Source of the DNA: Chelonoidis abingdonii
Taxonomy: Eukaryota; Chordata; Testudines; Testudinidae
Assembly: GCF_003597395.2 (NCBI RefSeq)
Contig: NC_133782.1
Coordinates: 8,400,133 to 8,464,132, forward strand
Direction of reading: 5' to 3'
DNA length: 64,000 nucleotides
Shown here one piece after another: positions 25,201 through 37,200 of this stretch. Position numbers and translations under genes: made by a program. Position 1 is the stretch's first letter. Every line of letters starts with the position of its first letter. The notes under the pieces are model-generated. The model made no database searches, was not told the origin of the DNA, and was given only the letters and a program-made list of their open reading frames with translations.

Positions 25201-28200
25201 CTGTGGGACAAGAGTACTGAGGCCTGGAAAGCAAAATGGATGAGAATAGGGGGTTGGGCTATTCTTCCAGAAGTGATAGAATTGAGCACCTGATTTAGAC
25301 CCATTGTACGTCCCTGGAGTGGATCAGATGATTCACTCCCGTCCCACTGAGGATGGGAGGGAAACCAGGTGAGAGTGGATGCCTGGAGATTACTTCTTGC
25401 TTTATAAGCTTGTACTTCTGTTTCCCTGTGTGCACATGAATGCTGGTGGTGAGGGGCGAAGCAGCAGAGGCTGCAGTTGCCTGTCGCCCTGCACAATGCT
25501 CTCCCCATCAGTGGTGTGCTATGGGGTGGCAGTGCTGGGAGATAGGCAGTGAGCAGGGCTGCTGAAGGGGGTTGGGTTTAGAGGCCTGGTCGGAGCTTGG
25601 TGGGCTCACTGAGAGAATTGGCAGGCCTGCGTTGTTCTCAGCAGCCACCAGTAGTCTTGAAATAGCTCAGCGCTCCAATGGAAGAGAAGCTGATCCAAGT
25701 GGGGTCCAAGCCAACATGAAAACGGATACAATGGAATAAAAATAGAGCCCTCGGCGTCTCCTCCCTTTGGTGCGCGGCTTTGATTAGTGCTATTTGGAGT
25801 TCGTTAATGTCAGTGGAATGTAAACACGTGCTTCCTGTCCACAGGCTGCCAGTGCGACGTTGGTGGGTCCATCGGGCCGGCATGCGAGGCGAGGACCGGA
25901 GCCTGTCACTGCAGGCAGAACACCCAAGGCCCAACATGCACCCTGTAAGAGCCCAGCTGCCACCACAGAGCTGCTTGACGCATTCGCTCCTTGTTCCATT
26001 AGCTGGAGACTTCTCCAGCACCCCCTACTCCCCGGCTAGCGGGGCCATGGCCTTAGAACTCTGAAGGCTGTGTGCCTCCTGTCCCTTGCCACTTCAACCA
26101 CTGCTACGCACCAGCGTGTTCGCCCCTTGTTGGGGACTCTCCTCTCCTGCCCCTTCTCTCCCTAAACAACTGGAAAGAAGTAAACTCTGCTCAAGTTTTT
26201 CTCCCCATTATTGGGAGGAGGGAGTCCCATGCAGTGTTGATATGGAGCTAGCAGCTGCAGACACCATTCCATCTGGCTGTGTCCTGGAGGGCCCCCGTGA
26301 AGCCAGCAATCATGAAAGTAGCGTGAAGTAAGTTCCCCGGACTGTGGAAACCAGGCTTGTAATTCTATCTATTGACTCTCTTCCCCAGGCCTACGAGGGA
26401 CCATTATTTCCCTGACCTCCACCACCTGAAATTTGAGTTGGAAGAGGGCACCACACTAGATGGCCGGGCTGTTCGCTTTGGCTACAACCCCCTGGAGTTT
26501 GAAAATTTCAGCTGGAGAGGATACGCTCAGATGTCTCCCATTCAGGTATGATTTACGGGCCTGGCCCCAGCCTGTGCTCCCTACCAGGAGAGGACGCAGA
26601 AGGCTAACCATTTGATGTGCTATAGACACATGTATTGTTTTAACCCAAAAAGTAGCTCTAAACCCAAGGTCATGTGGTGGCCAAAACAAACAGTGCAGTA
26701 TAAATATAGTCTGTTTGTGCAGATATTTCCTGTAGCATTAGGGACAGAATAGACTGATGAGAGGAGAGATCCTAATTCAGGAAGCCCTGCTCAGGAGGTC
26801 AGCCTAGAGCAAGAGCCTCAAACTCCCGGCGTGCGCGTCATCTGTGGCCCACGAACCTTGCCAATGTGGCCCGGGGGGCTCCAGCAGTTTTGGGGCTGGG
26901 TTTCTTCCTTGGCCTCACCTGCTACCCCTAGGTGTTCCCCCTCTCCGTCCCCAGGTGATTTACAATGGCCTGGGACCCCGGCAGTGCACAGGAGCTGAGC
27001 AGTGTCTGCCTGCTTGCTCTGCACATCTGCCGGCCCCTCCCTGTGGCCCTGGGGCAGGGCTGTGCCTCTACACGCTTCCCCCGCCCCAAGCGCCCCTGCG
27101 GCCAATAGGAAGCTGCGGGGTGGTGCCTGGGTGCAGCAGTGCATGGAGGCCCCCCAGCCTGCCCCGCCTTGGAGCCCCAGGTAAGCGCTTCACCCCCTGA
27201 CCCCCTCCCAAAGCCTGCTCCCCCACCCCCTCCCACACACCTCTCACCCCCAAACTCTCTCCCAGAGCCTGCATCCCCTCCTATACCCTCCCAGTCCCCA
27301 AACTCCCTCACAGAGCCTGCAACCCTATTCCCTCCTCCTGCACCCCCAGCCCCGAGCCTGCACCCAAACTCCATCCCAGAGCCTGTACCACAATCCCCTA
27401 CCTCAGACCTCCTCCCTCACCCAAACTTCCTCCCAGAGCCTAAGGCGGGTGGGGGGCAGACTTGGGGGTGGGGGGTATTCTGGGCAGCATGAGTGACCTG
27501 GTCCTAAGGTTAAATGAGTTTGAGACCCCTGGCCTAGAGGATCACAGTGGTCCCTTTTGGCTGTATGATCTACGTATCCTAATTCAGTTAGTGGGAAGTC
27601 TCTTACGGGGCTTTCTCTATACAATGTCTGCAGGTTTCCTTGGGGTCCTTTCACCTGCTCTTCTCTTTCCTGCCACACACTGTGTAACCCCCTCTCCTCA
27701 ACCCCAAAAAGGAAGCCACTCCTGCCCTGTTACACACGCAGCTTACGCCCTTTGTGGCTGCTTTGCCTGGACTGTTGTTGAGTGTAGATAATTTTCTACG
27801 TGGTCCTGAGGGGCGAGGCTGTAACATCCACTCACACTGCTCCCTCCAGCTTTTCCCTTTGTGAGCCTTTCTTCTGCACGGCCCCTATCAGAATGTTGAG
27901 CGTGTGTCAGGGTCCTAGAGGGGCTATATAGTAGCCATACAAATTTGTCCTGTGTAGCAGATTCTTTATCCTGACCCTTGCTCTCTCCACCTACAGCTAG
28001 AATAGTCTTCGCTTCGCTTTGTTGCTAGGCTAGGTTGGGTTTTCAAAGGGGCTGAAGGGAGTTAAGCACCAGATTTCCACTAAATTCTGGTGGGAGCTGG
28101 ATGCCTAACTCCTCCGGATTCCTTTTGAAAATCCCAGGCCGAGCAACCAGACACTGTTAAGTGAGTTGTTCACTTGGCTGCTGGTTTTGTTTGGTATCCA

Positions 28201-31200
28201 CTGGCTGCATTAGAGACTCCACTGGGTGTTCAGTGTCGGGCAGGTGTGTGGTTTTCGTGTCAGCAGGCTCCTTTTCCGTGTGAGGTCATTCCAATGTGTC
28301 CTCGAGCGGGACGCTCAGGCTGTGACCTTGGAGCTTTCACCCTAAAACCTAGTCTTTAACGTCCCTTGCCATTATCTTTTCTCAAGGGAACGGCCCTCCT
28401 TTATCGCAGCCAGTTGATCATGCCCATGGAGGGTTTGCTTGGCAAACCTCCACTTGGTCCCTGGCACAGGAAAGCACTTAAACATGTGCTTAGATCCCAT
28501 GAAAGTCAATAGGACTTTAGCAAGTGCTTTGTGTTAAGTGCATGCTCAAGTGCTTTCCTAAATAGGGCTGCTTTTCTGAATCAAGGCCACATGGCAGCTC
28601 TTCAGTAAGTGGACACATCTCTCAGGGGTGTCCTCAGTTGGTATTGCTAGTTGTTAGTATTTCAAGTGGTGGAGAGAACCACGTGATTTCCACTTGCAGC
28701 CTCTCTGTGGACATCTGGGTGGTGAACCCATGAGCACAGAGACAGATGGCCTTGGAGCTGCCCATGGACTGACTGTATACAAAGCACCAAACCCATGTTA
28801 CATTAATAATGGAGCCAAGTCTTTTGTTAAAGTAACCTCTTTCCCTAGCTTGGAATAAGCCCCCCCCAAATAGCCACTCCACCAAACAGCACCCATCCAT
28901 GCTAGCCAGCTTCCATTCCAAAGCTGACGGCTAGGAAGGCTCTCCAGTTAAACGCTGTGGCCAAGCAATCTAAATGCTAGTGTGTGAGTTGTCAGATAGC
29001 AGAGCTGCTCTCCCGGTGCATACCCCCTGCCTCACCTCTCCCACCCACCCACCCATGGAGAGGAAAGAGGATAGGTAGATGCTTGTAAAGTGCAGTTGGT
29101 AGCACACGTGCAGTGTCTTCTCCTCCTGCCTTTTTCATGCTGTTAGGCTGCGTGGCTGCTTGACTCCTCCTGCGCTGTGGCATGGTGCTTTCGGAGCAGT
29201 CCCCCGAGCTGCTGCGCTGGGGCTGTTGGCGGTGGAGGTGATTTAAGGTGTTGCTCTGCTTCTCTCCCCTTTCTCTCTCTCACCAGCCCAAGGTAGTGGT
29301 GACTCTCAATGTGACCTCCCCTGACCTGTTCCGCATCGTCTTTCGCTACGTCAACCGGGGGCCGGCCAATGTGGAAGGGAGGGTCTCAGTCCTTGAGGAA
29401 GGAAAGTTTAATGTTTGTGGCAACTGTAAGTGCATTTCTCACTCTAAGACTAACCAAAACATCCCCGTTTTCTGCAAACCACCCCTCCGAAACACCACCC
29501 ATTGGGACCTTCTGAGCTCCTCCAGCGTGCCAGACCCTTGCTGCGTTGGCAGCTGCTCCCCTGTGTCATGCAGAAGGGAGGGGGACTAGAGCGAGAGGCA
29601 GGTAGGCAGGCAGGCAGGTACCGCTCTCCCACAGGATGGGTGATGGGCCCAGCACCGGCCCCACAGTGATGTGTGCCCAATGTGCTTTTGCTTTTTGCAG
29701 AGTAAAGTCAGAGTCATGGTAGACGTGAAGGAGGCAGAGCTCTATCTATTCCATGTCATCCTGAGGTATATTAATTCAGGAGGTGCCACTGTGTATGGCA
29801 AAATTACAGCTTATCAGCCACGAAGGAGAGGTAAGGGTCCCATGCTGCTCCCCATGCCACTGCCGCTTCCTCCCTTCCCCCTACAGTCTCCTGTGGACAT
29901 CTCCGTACAACTTTACTCTGGAACTTCTGCCCTCCAGAGCTGGAGGCTGGACCAAGGCGGCACTTCCCCCATTTAACAAGCTAGCACCACAGCGATCCCC
30001 GGCCACGACCCCAAGGGGAGCACGCTTGTCGACTCGGCCGATGTGGGAGGAGGCAGCATAACGTTAGATGAGGCTTGCTTGCCTAGTGCCCCCGAAGGGA
30101 CAGGATGGCCTAAAAGACCCTTGCAGAGCCTAAGAGGAGTAGCTACACATCCAAGATGGGCCACACAGGTGGAACCAGATCTGAACGTCAGCATCCGGAC
30201 CTGGGCTTTATTTTTCAGGTCCCTTCTGTCACTGCCAGTTGCTGACTGAAGTGCCGGGACATGCAAGAGGGGGATGCACTTCGCCTGTCCGTGTGCTCCT
30301 TGCAGCCGCCTTCTATCATCAGAGCACGTCACCTTGTATTTTAAAGCCAGAGGCAGTAGCAGGAGACCAGATCCCCCTTCCTGATTCATAAGGGCATGAC
30401 GGAAGAGCCTGGTTTGGGGCCTTTGGGAAGTGTCAGGTGGCCTGGCCTGGCAGGTGTTTAACAGGGTTTCCCATTGCATTTTGGCAGTCACTGTAAGCTG
30501 GCTGCACAGGCTCCGATAACCCATCCTGTACAGGCGGGGAAAGGAAGAGCCAGCAAAGACAGCTTGAAAGGCACAGAGACCCACGTTTTGTATGTACCAG
30601 GAATCAGCAACATGTAGGCAAGAGCACAGTGGGACAGATGATTTTGTTTTTATTTTGTTTTTTGTGGAAGAGGATAAAAGGACTTTACCTCCCTGCTAAC
30701 TGACATGCACAGGCACGTGCACACAGCCTACTGCTAATGTCTCCTCTCAGCTAGGCCAGGAGATGGGAACTGGTGTTCGCGCCTGTCGTTGACTGTCTCT
30801 TTTCTGGCACCTCAGGGCCTGTCTGCTTCTTCCCTGGGCTGTTACCCAAGCAGCAACTTTCTCTTTTCTGGCAGCTCATGCCCAGGAATGAGCATTGCCA
30901 TGCCTGACCCAAGTGCCAATCCTCCTGGAGCGCTTTGCTTCACCAGTGCCGCCCTCTCTCTCTTAGCCCCTCTGCTGCTCTCCCTTCCCCACAACGCACA
31001 ATTTGCTGGGTGGCTCATCTCCCTCAGGCAGGGTGATGTGGCAAGTGCCTCGGAGGGGCTGCTAGCTCTAGCTGTCGGTGACAGCAGGAGACTCTAGAAG
31101 AGCAGCTGGGCATTGCCTCTGGCCCCCCTGCGCTCCCAAGCTTGGAGTTTGAAATCCACTGTCATACCCGCATGGCAGCATGCAGCACTGCCACCAAGGT

Positions 31201-34200
31201 ATTCCAGGCAGGCAACTACTGATTGTGTCCCTTCTGGAACAGTCCCATAGGGCTGCATAGACCAGGACTGCTTTTTATAGGATGGTTCAATAAACCCTAT
31301 AGAAAAGTTGTCCCTTTCTATTAAATTCTGTAGGCTTTTTAAGTGATTCCTATAGATCCTTATTGGCATGGCCCCTATTGAACCCTGTAGGTTGGTTTTC
31401 CATAAGGAATGACTTGGAACTGAGTCAGGTTTATCTTTCCCTGCCCACCCTACTCATGCCAGGATGGCGAAGTGACATCTGGTTTCTGCAGTATGGCAAG
31501 CGCTCAGCCCGGTGAGGAAGAGGAGCAGTAAAATTCTGCTCCAGCCTTTGGTCACATCCACTTTTGCATTCACTTTTCTGAAGAGCGAGTCTCTGTAACC
31601 TCTTGATGCTGCATGTTTTTCTGGCAAAATTGCATCTGCAGGTTTTTGTCATACGTGGGAACCCCAGTGTCCATGTGCAAAGTGCATTTGCTGACACAGG
31701 TTGGCTAATCTATCTCTGCAGGGAAGTTCTTGAGTTGGCAAGTACGTAGAAAATTGCCGTCCCTGTAGAGTGTGGTGTGAGGCCCCTTCGACAATCTGTC
31801 CCAAGAAAGCCAGCAAGTTTCAAAGCCAGCTGCAGCAATTTCTTCCTCAGGAGAACTAGCCCAGTGTGGCAGCTCTTACAGAGACCTTGGAAGAGAAAGG
31901 CACTGCACCCGCCCTGGCATGTCTTCCCATCTGCTCTCATGCTGCCAAACCCAGCTTTGCAAAGCCTGCGCAACTGCACCCTCAACGTGAGCTACAGTCA
32001 GTCTCTACTCAATCGTTGTCAGCTGCGTTCTTTTTCAAGGAGCCAGGTTGGGCATGGCTGGGATCATCATGATGATTCCCAGTCTAATGATTAAAAAACA
32101 GGGCTGGGAGGTACAAAACTGGTGTTCCCTGCCACTGACTTGCATTATGACCCGGAACAAATCACTTGACCTCTGTATCTCAGTTTCACAGTCTGTACGT
32201 ATAATGCTCCCAGAGAAGGAGGAGGTTCCTTAATTCTCTAATGTTTGATGTAATGGTCTGAGATCCTGGGAGGAAAGATGACATTGAATAGAAAATATTG
32301 TTATTTATTTGGAGCTGCTGGGCTGGCGCAGAAGAAACTGTTGCTTTACCTTGTAAAGTGAGCAGCTGGAGGATATATACAGGGCCTGACGTGTCCAGAT
32401 GTTGCTTTAAAAAAAGGAAACAAGCGGCTGGATAATTATACGACCAGTTACGTTTCTACACAGGAAAGTTAAAGAGAGAGGTCATCCACTCACATGCTGC
32501 CAGGCGTAATCTGATTACAGCATAGGTCAGGAAGGATTACAGCTGGCTTGCTGTATAACGCTGTGGCTTTTTTCCCTTCTTTAGACGCTTCAGGTATTTG
32601 CTAGCGCAGGAGGGATATTCCCAGCCTGGTGGACTGATGAGTGGACCCCATGCAGCAGCCCCTTTGCTAAGACATGTAGTTTCCAAAACATGGTCCCATC
32701 CTTATTCTGTGTGGAAGGGGCTGCCAATGTTAAGACCAAGGGCCTACAAGCAAGTTAGTCCCTTGCAGTGTTCTGTGTGGCAAGCATTTAACCCTTTCGC
32801 TCCCTGACAGCTCCGAATGTATGGTTCAGGAATCTAGGGTCCAATCTTGAGTTAATTGCGCTGTCCACGTACTGGATGCGGCTAAACAGTCAAAGTAGTA
32901 GCATGCTCCTTCACCCTACCCTCGCTCACCCCTGCTGCGTGCGGTGCTGTAAATGTACCTCACAAAGACAGAGGAATGCACGTGTGAAATTCGCAGCCTC
33001 CTGCCTCAGCTCATCTACCCCCCATGCAGACCGGCACATCTGCTCATTTCATGTGTTTAAAAAAACCCTGAACCTGTAAACTAGCCAGCGGCCATTCTGA
33101 CGTTAGGTGCCATGCTGTGATCACACTCAAAGATAATTGATTTAAAATGTCAATGGAGCGTCAGTTTAGCCAAGAGATTTCAGTGGGAGAAGGATGGGGC
33201 CTGAAATCCAGGTGAAGGCTGTTGCATTAAATTGCCCTCTAAGCTCCGGCTGCAGAATGTCTGTTGCTGTGGTTGGTGGGGAAAGGCAGGAGGGTCTCTG
33301 AGTTTGCAGCAAGACATTCTCCAATGTGTATAGGGTATCTGATTGATTCTTGTCACTTGTCGTCAAATAATTTCATAGTCAATAAGTTCTCTTTCTCTCT
33401 AGCTGGCGGGATGCTGTTGAGTATGGGCTATTCATCGTTGGATGAGAGCTACAGATTAGCCATAACAGTGGGGCAGTCAGTGATTTTTTTTTTTTTCACT
33501 GAGAAGATTCTGCTTGGGGGGTATTTCTATTGTTGTCTGATGTGGGACCTCGGGGCATCCACAGTGGATGCTGTTCGAAAGACTAAACCAGGCTTCCAAA
33601 GAGCCACCTTTACAGAGCCACTTCCCCGCCTGTATCCACTGTGCTTGCTGCCCATTGCGCGGTATCCCCTCAGAGCCACCCTGAGCTTATGCTCTCTCAC
33701 AATCTCTTATCCTTCCCGCCCTAGGTACTGAGCAGACCAAGCAGATCATCTTCGCTCCCAGCACCGAACCGGCTTTTGTCACCGTCCCCCAGAACAGCTT
33801 CGGGGAGCCCTTTGTGCTGAACCCCAGCGTGTGGTCGCTGATCGTTGAGGCAGAGGGCATACTGCTGGTGAGGCCCTTCCCCTTCTCCCTCCCCTAAGGA
33901 AAGCTCCAGCAGTTTCCCAAGGAACAGAGTCACACTCAACTTGTCCCCCTTCTTCTCCACCCCCGTTCCAGGACTATCTGGTTTTGCTCCCAAGTTCGTA
34001 CTATGAAGCACCCATACTGCAGCTGAAGGTCACAGAGGCGTGTACCTACAGCCCAGCCCCTGAGCAAGCCAGTCAGAAGTAAGGAACTCCATTCCTCTCT
34101 TTGTCTGTGATCTTTGTCAAATGGGGTCTTCCCAGCTCTCTGGCACTAATGAAATGGTAGAGTGCCCCTTCTGTGCAGGGCTGCATTCCCATTCAGTCAG

Positions 34201-37200
34201 CAGCTGCTCACTGTGGGGGAGCCACCAGGGATCTTCCCTCACCCGGGGAGCCTGGGCAAGCGGGGGCTCTTGAAAGAAGTCAGTCAAAGCAGCTAACTAC
34301 CCCAGGACCCTGTGGTGCCTCTCGCCTGCCATTCAGGCCAGTGGAGGAGCGCTGTGTTCACAAGAGTCTGCAGGGCTTCGGGGGCTGAGGGTGGCTGGGG
34401 TAGGAGAGGTTTTCACAGTGACAATGAAACATAACAAACAGGGGCAGCTAAAGTCTGAGGCTGAATGGCTTCTTCTACCTAATGGCAGGGCCCCACCTAA
34501 TCTCACTGGGGACACCATAGGATTTTGGAGCGGGCATTGCACTGGCGGGAGGGACGCTTAGGTCATTGGATTGCTCAAAGGGTTAGTACTAGGGGCGCTG
34601 CCTCATTCCCCGCTAGCCTTGGTTGATAGCCCCAGAATGTTGTTAGCAATAAGCAGCGTTCGCTGGCCAACATGAAATGAACTGCCAGCCTCTTCAGTGC
34701 CTAATGGGCAGGTGTCCATATCTCATGCACCACCTTCCCCCATGGCCTCTCTGCAGAGACCACCAGCGAGGGCTGAATGGGCTATGGAGACTGATTTCCC
34801 AGTCTGCCCCTAAAAGTGAACCTCCCAGAGAGATCTGAGACACTTGAACAGCACAGCGTGGGGATGAGGGGAGGAGAGGAGAGGGGGATTTTCACTGCCG
34901 TGGCCAGTGAAACACAAACTCTTGTTCCATCCAAGGCCAGGATGCTCTCATGAGCAGCAGATCCCTTGCTTTGCTCACCAGGACCTGGGCTGGACAAGAC
35001 AACGCTAACAACAGAACTTCACAAATTCTTTCCTAACATTTCTAGCTGCCTCTTGTACAAGTACCTGTCTGTGGACAGCTTCCCCTCTGCGTCTGGAGGA
35101 GACATGGTGTGCCGGCTGGACAACAGCTTACCCAGGCCCTGTCCCATGGTGCCCATCACCCCATCACACCCTCAGATGGCACTGTGCAGCGGCAGTGACG
35201 TGAGTAGCTCCTTTATTTCACCCTTCAGCCCTGTGAGACCAAAGGCTGTCCCCTTGAGAGACCTTGTACTTTAAATATCCTGGGACTGCTATTCCAGAAA
35301 CTCGCCCACGCCCACTCTATTCCTCCTGCAGCTCATCAAGTGTGTGTTTGGGTGCTGCTCACTCATGTAGTCACCCCTGCAAACTCTGTCCTGAGTGTGT
35401 AAGTGGTGGGGGGGAGGGATATGCTCGTGCTGGGATTTTAAAACATGTCTTCTTAGCCTGTCCATACAGCAATACATCGAAGCCTATGCACCTAAGAATC
35501 TCACTGATGTAGCCCCCAGCAGAAAGCTATATGGGGAGTGGTATGCACTCACTGAGAGCTGTCGCAATGCATCATTTCAGTCCATAGGGAGTCTTGGGTC
35601 ACGAAGAGGAAAGCTGGTACATAGCACTGGTAATGTGCACGTGCAGTAGGGGGAGGTGAGATGCAGTGTATCACTCTGTCATATTTTCATTTCCCACCCA
35701 GGTGGAGGTCCAGCTGCGGCTCGCTGTTCCCCAGCCTGGGAGATACGTGCTGCTGGTGGAGTACGCCAACAAGGATGCCATGCAGAGGGCCAGTGTAGCA
35801 ATAAGCTCCCTCCAATTAGCCACCCAGCAGGGGTCACTCACCTTCCACACATGTGACTACAGGTACGAAGCCAGATTGGAACAAGAGGCTGAACGAAGGG
35901 GTAGCTGGAGCGAATATGTTAACGTCCCTCTCCTGCATTGCACAGTGAGGGGACAAGCATCTCTGTTCAGTTGCTTCCTACTTTGTTGCACTGATAACAC
36001 GTTCAGCCTTGTGCCTCAGAATGAGAATATTGTATCTGGGCACATACGTTAGTGCAGTACCCACCATGGTGGGATCTTGCAACCCCCCTGGAAGTGTAGT
36101 CACGTTGTCACTCCCATTCGATAGTGGGGAAAGTGGGACGCGGGCAGCCCAGACCTTCAGAACCCCTTTTGCGTGTGCTTACTGCAGCTAGGGCCAATAC
36201 ACTTGCAAATTTGATGCTTGCTTATCTCACATGCATTCCCAGTTCTGAAGATCTGGGCCTAAGTGACTTGACGGAATCCCAGTGAGAGCGCGCGGCTGAA
36301 AATAGAAGACGAATCCTGTACCTGAGTCGCCTGCTCCAAGCACTAGACAATATTTATGTAACCCACAGACTGAGTGCCTTGTCTGGGAGCTGATCTCATG
36401 TTTGACTTCAAACTGTGACCTTTAGCAGTAGGAAACAAAGGCTTGGGATATCCTTAGGAAATGCACTCTTGTGACTATCCTGAGTGGGCATTCAAAGACG
36501 TACCTCAGCTCTATATAAATATCTTCAAGAATGGCTATCTGGCAAGACAAGAAATGAATGATGGCTCTGCCCGGGGCCATCCTTGAGTTCTGTTTTTGTC
36601 TCGCAGTTTCCTTTGCCGTGGGATAGTCTTAGATTCACAGAATCGCTTGGCAGCTTTTGAACTTACCACAGAGGGAACCGTTCGGTTCACAGCCAATCAA
36701 GCCCACTTCTTCCTGGTAAGCCCTCACTACAAAGGACAGTTATGTGGCGTCGCTCAGCTCCAGGTGGTGTGGAAGGAGGAGGCCTAGAACCAGTAGATTC
36801 AGGACATAACCTGGAGAACAGGGTGACGTTCCTGTGTTAGATCAGTCACTGTGTGAAACTCTGTTTATATCATGAGTAAGGCTCTGAGTCTGTCACGGAG
36901 GTCACAGAAGTCACCGATTCCATGATTTCCAGGACCTTTGTGACTTCTGCAGCCTACTGATGCTCCTGACCCCAAGGCCTCTGGAGCAGCTTGGGTGGCT
37001 CCAGGTTCAGCCCCCACAGCAATAGTGGCGGTGTGTCTCGCCCCTCCTCCCTGGCAGTGGCGGTGGTCCCAGGTGTCTTCCCCCCAGCAATAGTGGAGGC
37101 CCTGAGCACCAGCGGGCGCCCCAGAGCACCTGCCCCCTTGAACAGCCAAGATGTACTCAGGGGTATGTAGTCAGGGGTACATAGTACAGGTCATGGGGCC

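Noticed and set aside
29973..30584. 203-codon open frame on the minus strand
   Set aside because: No recognisable domain and no splice or promoter context; it lies in a LAMA5 intron and looks like chance in GC-rich sequence.
35459..35649. Possible extra exon in intron 20 (translation with [12 protein letters not shown])
   Set aside because: Exons 20 and 21 already join in frame with conserved protein sequence; there is no acceptor/donor pair that keeps phase and no laminin similarity.
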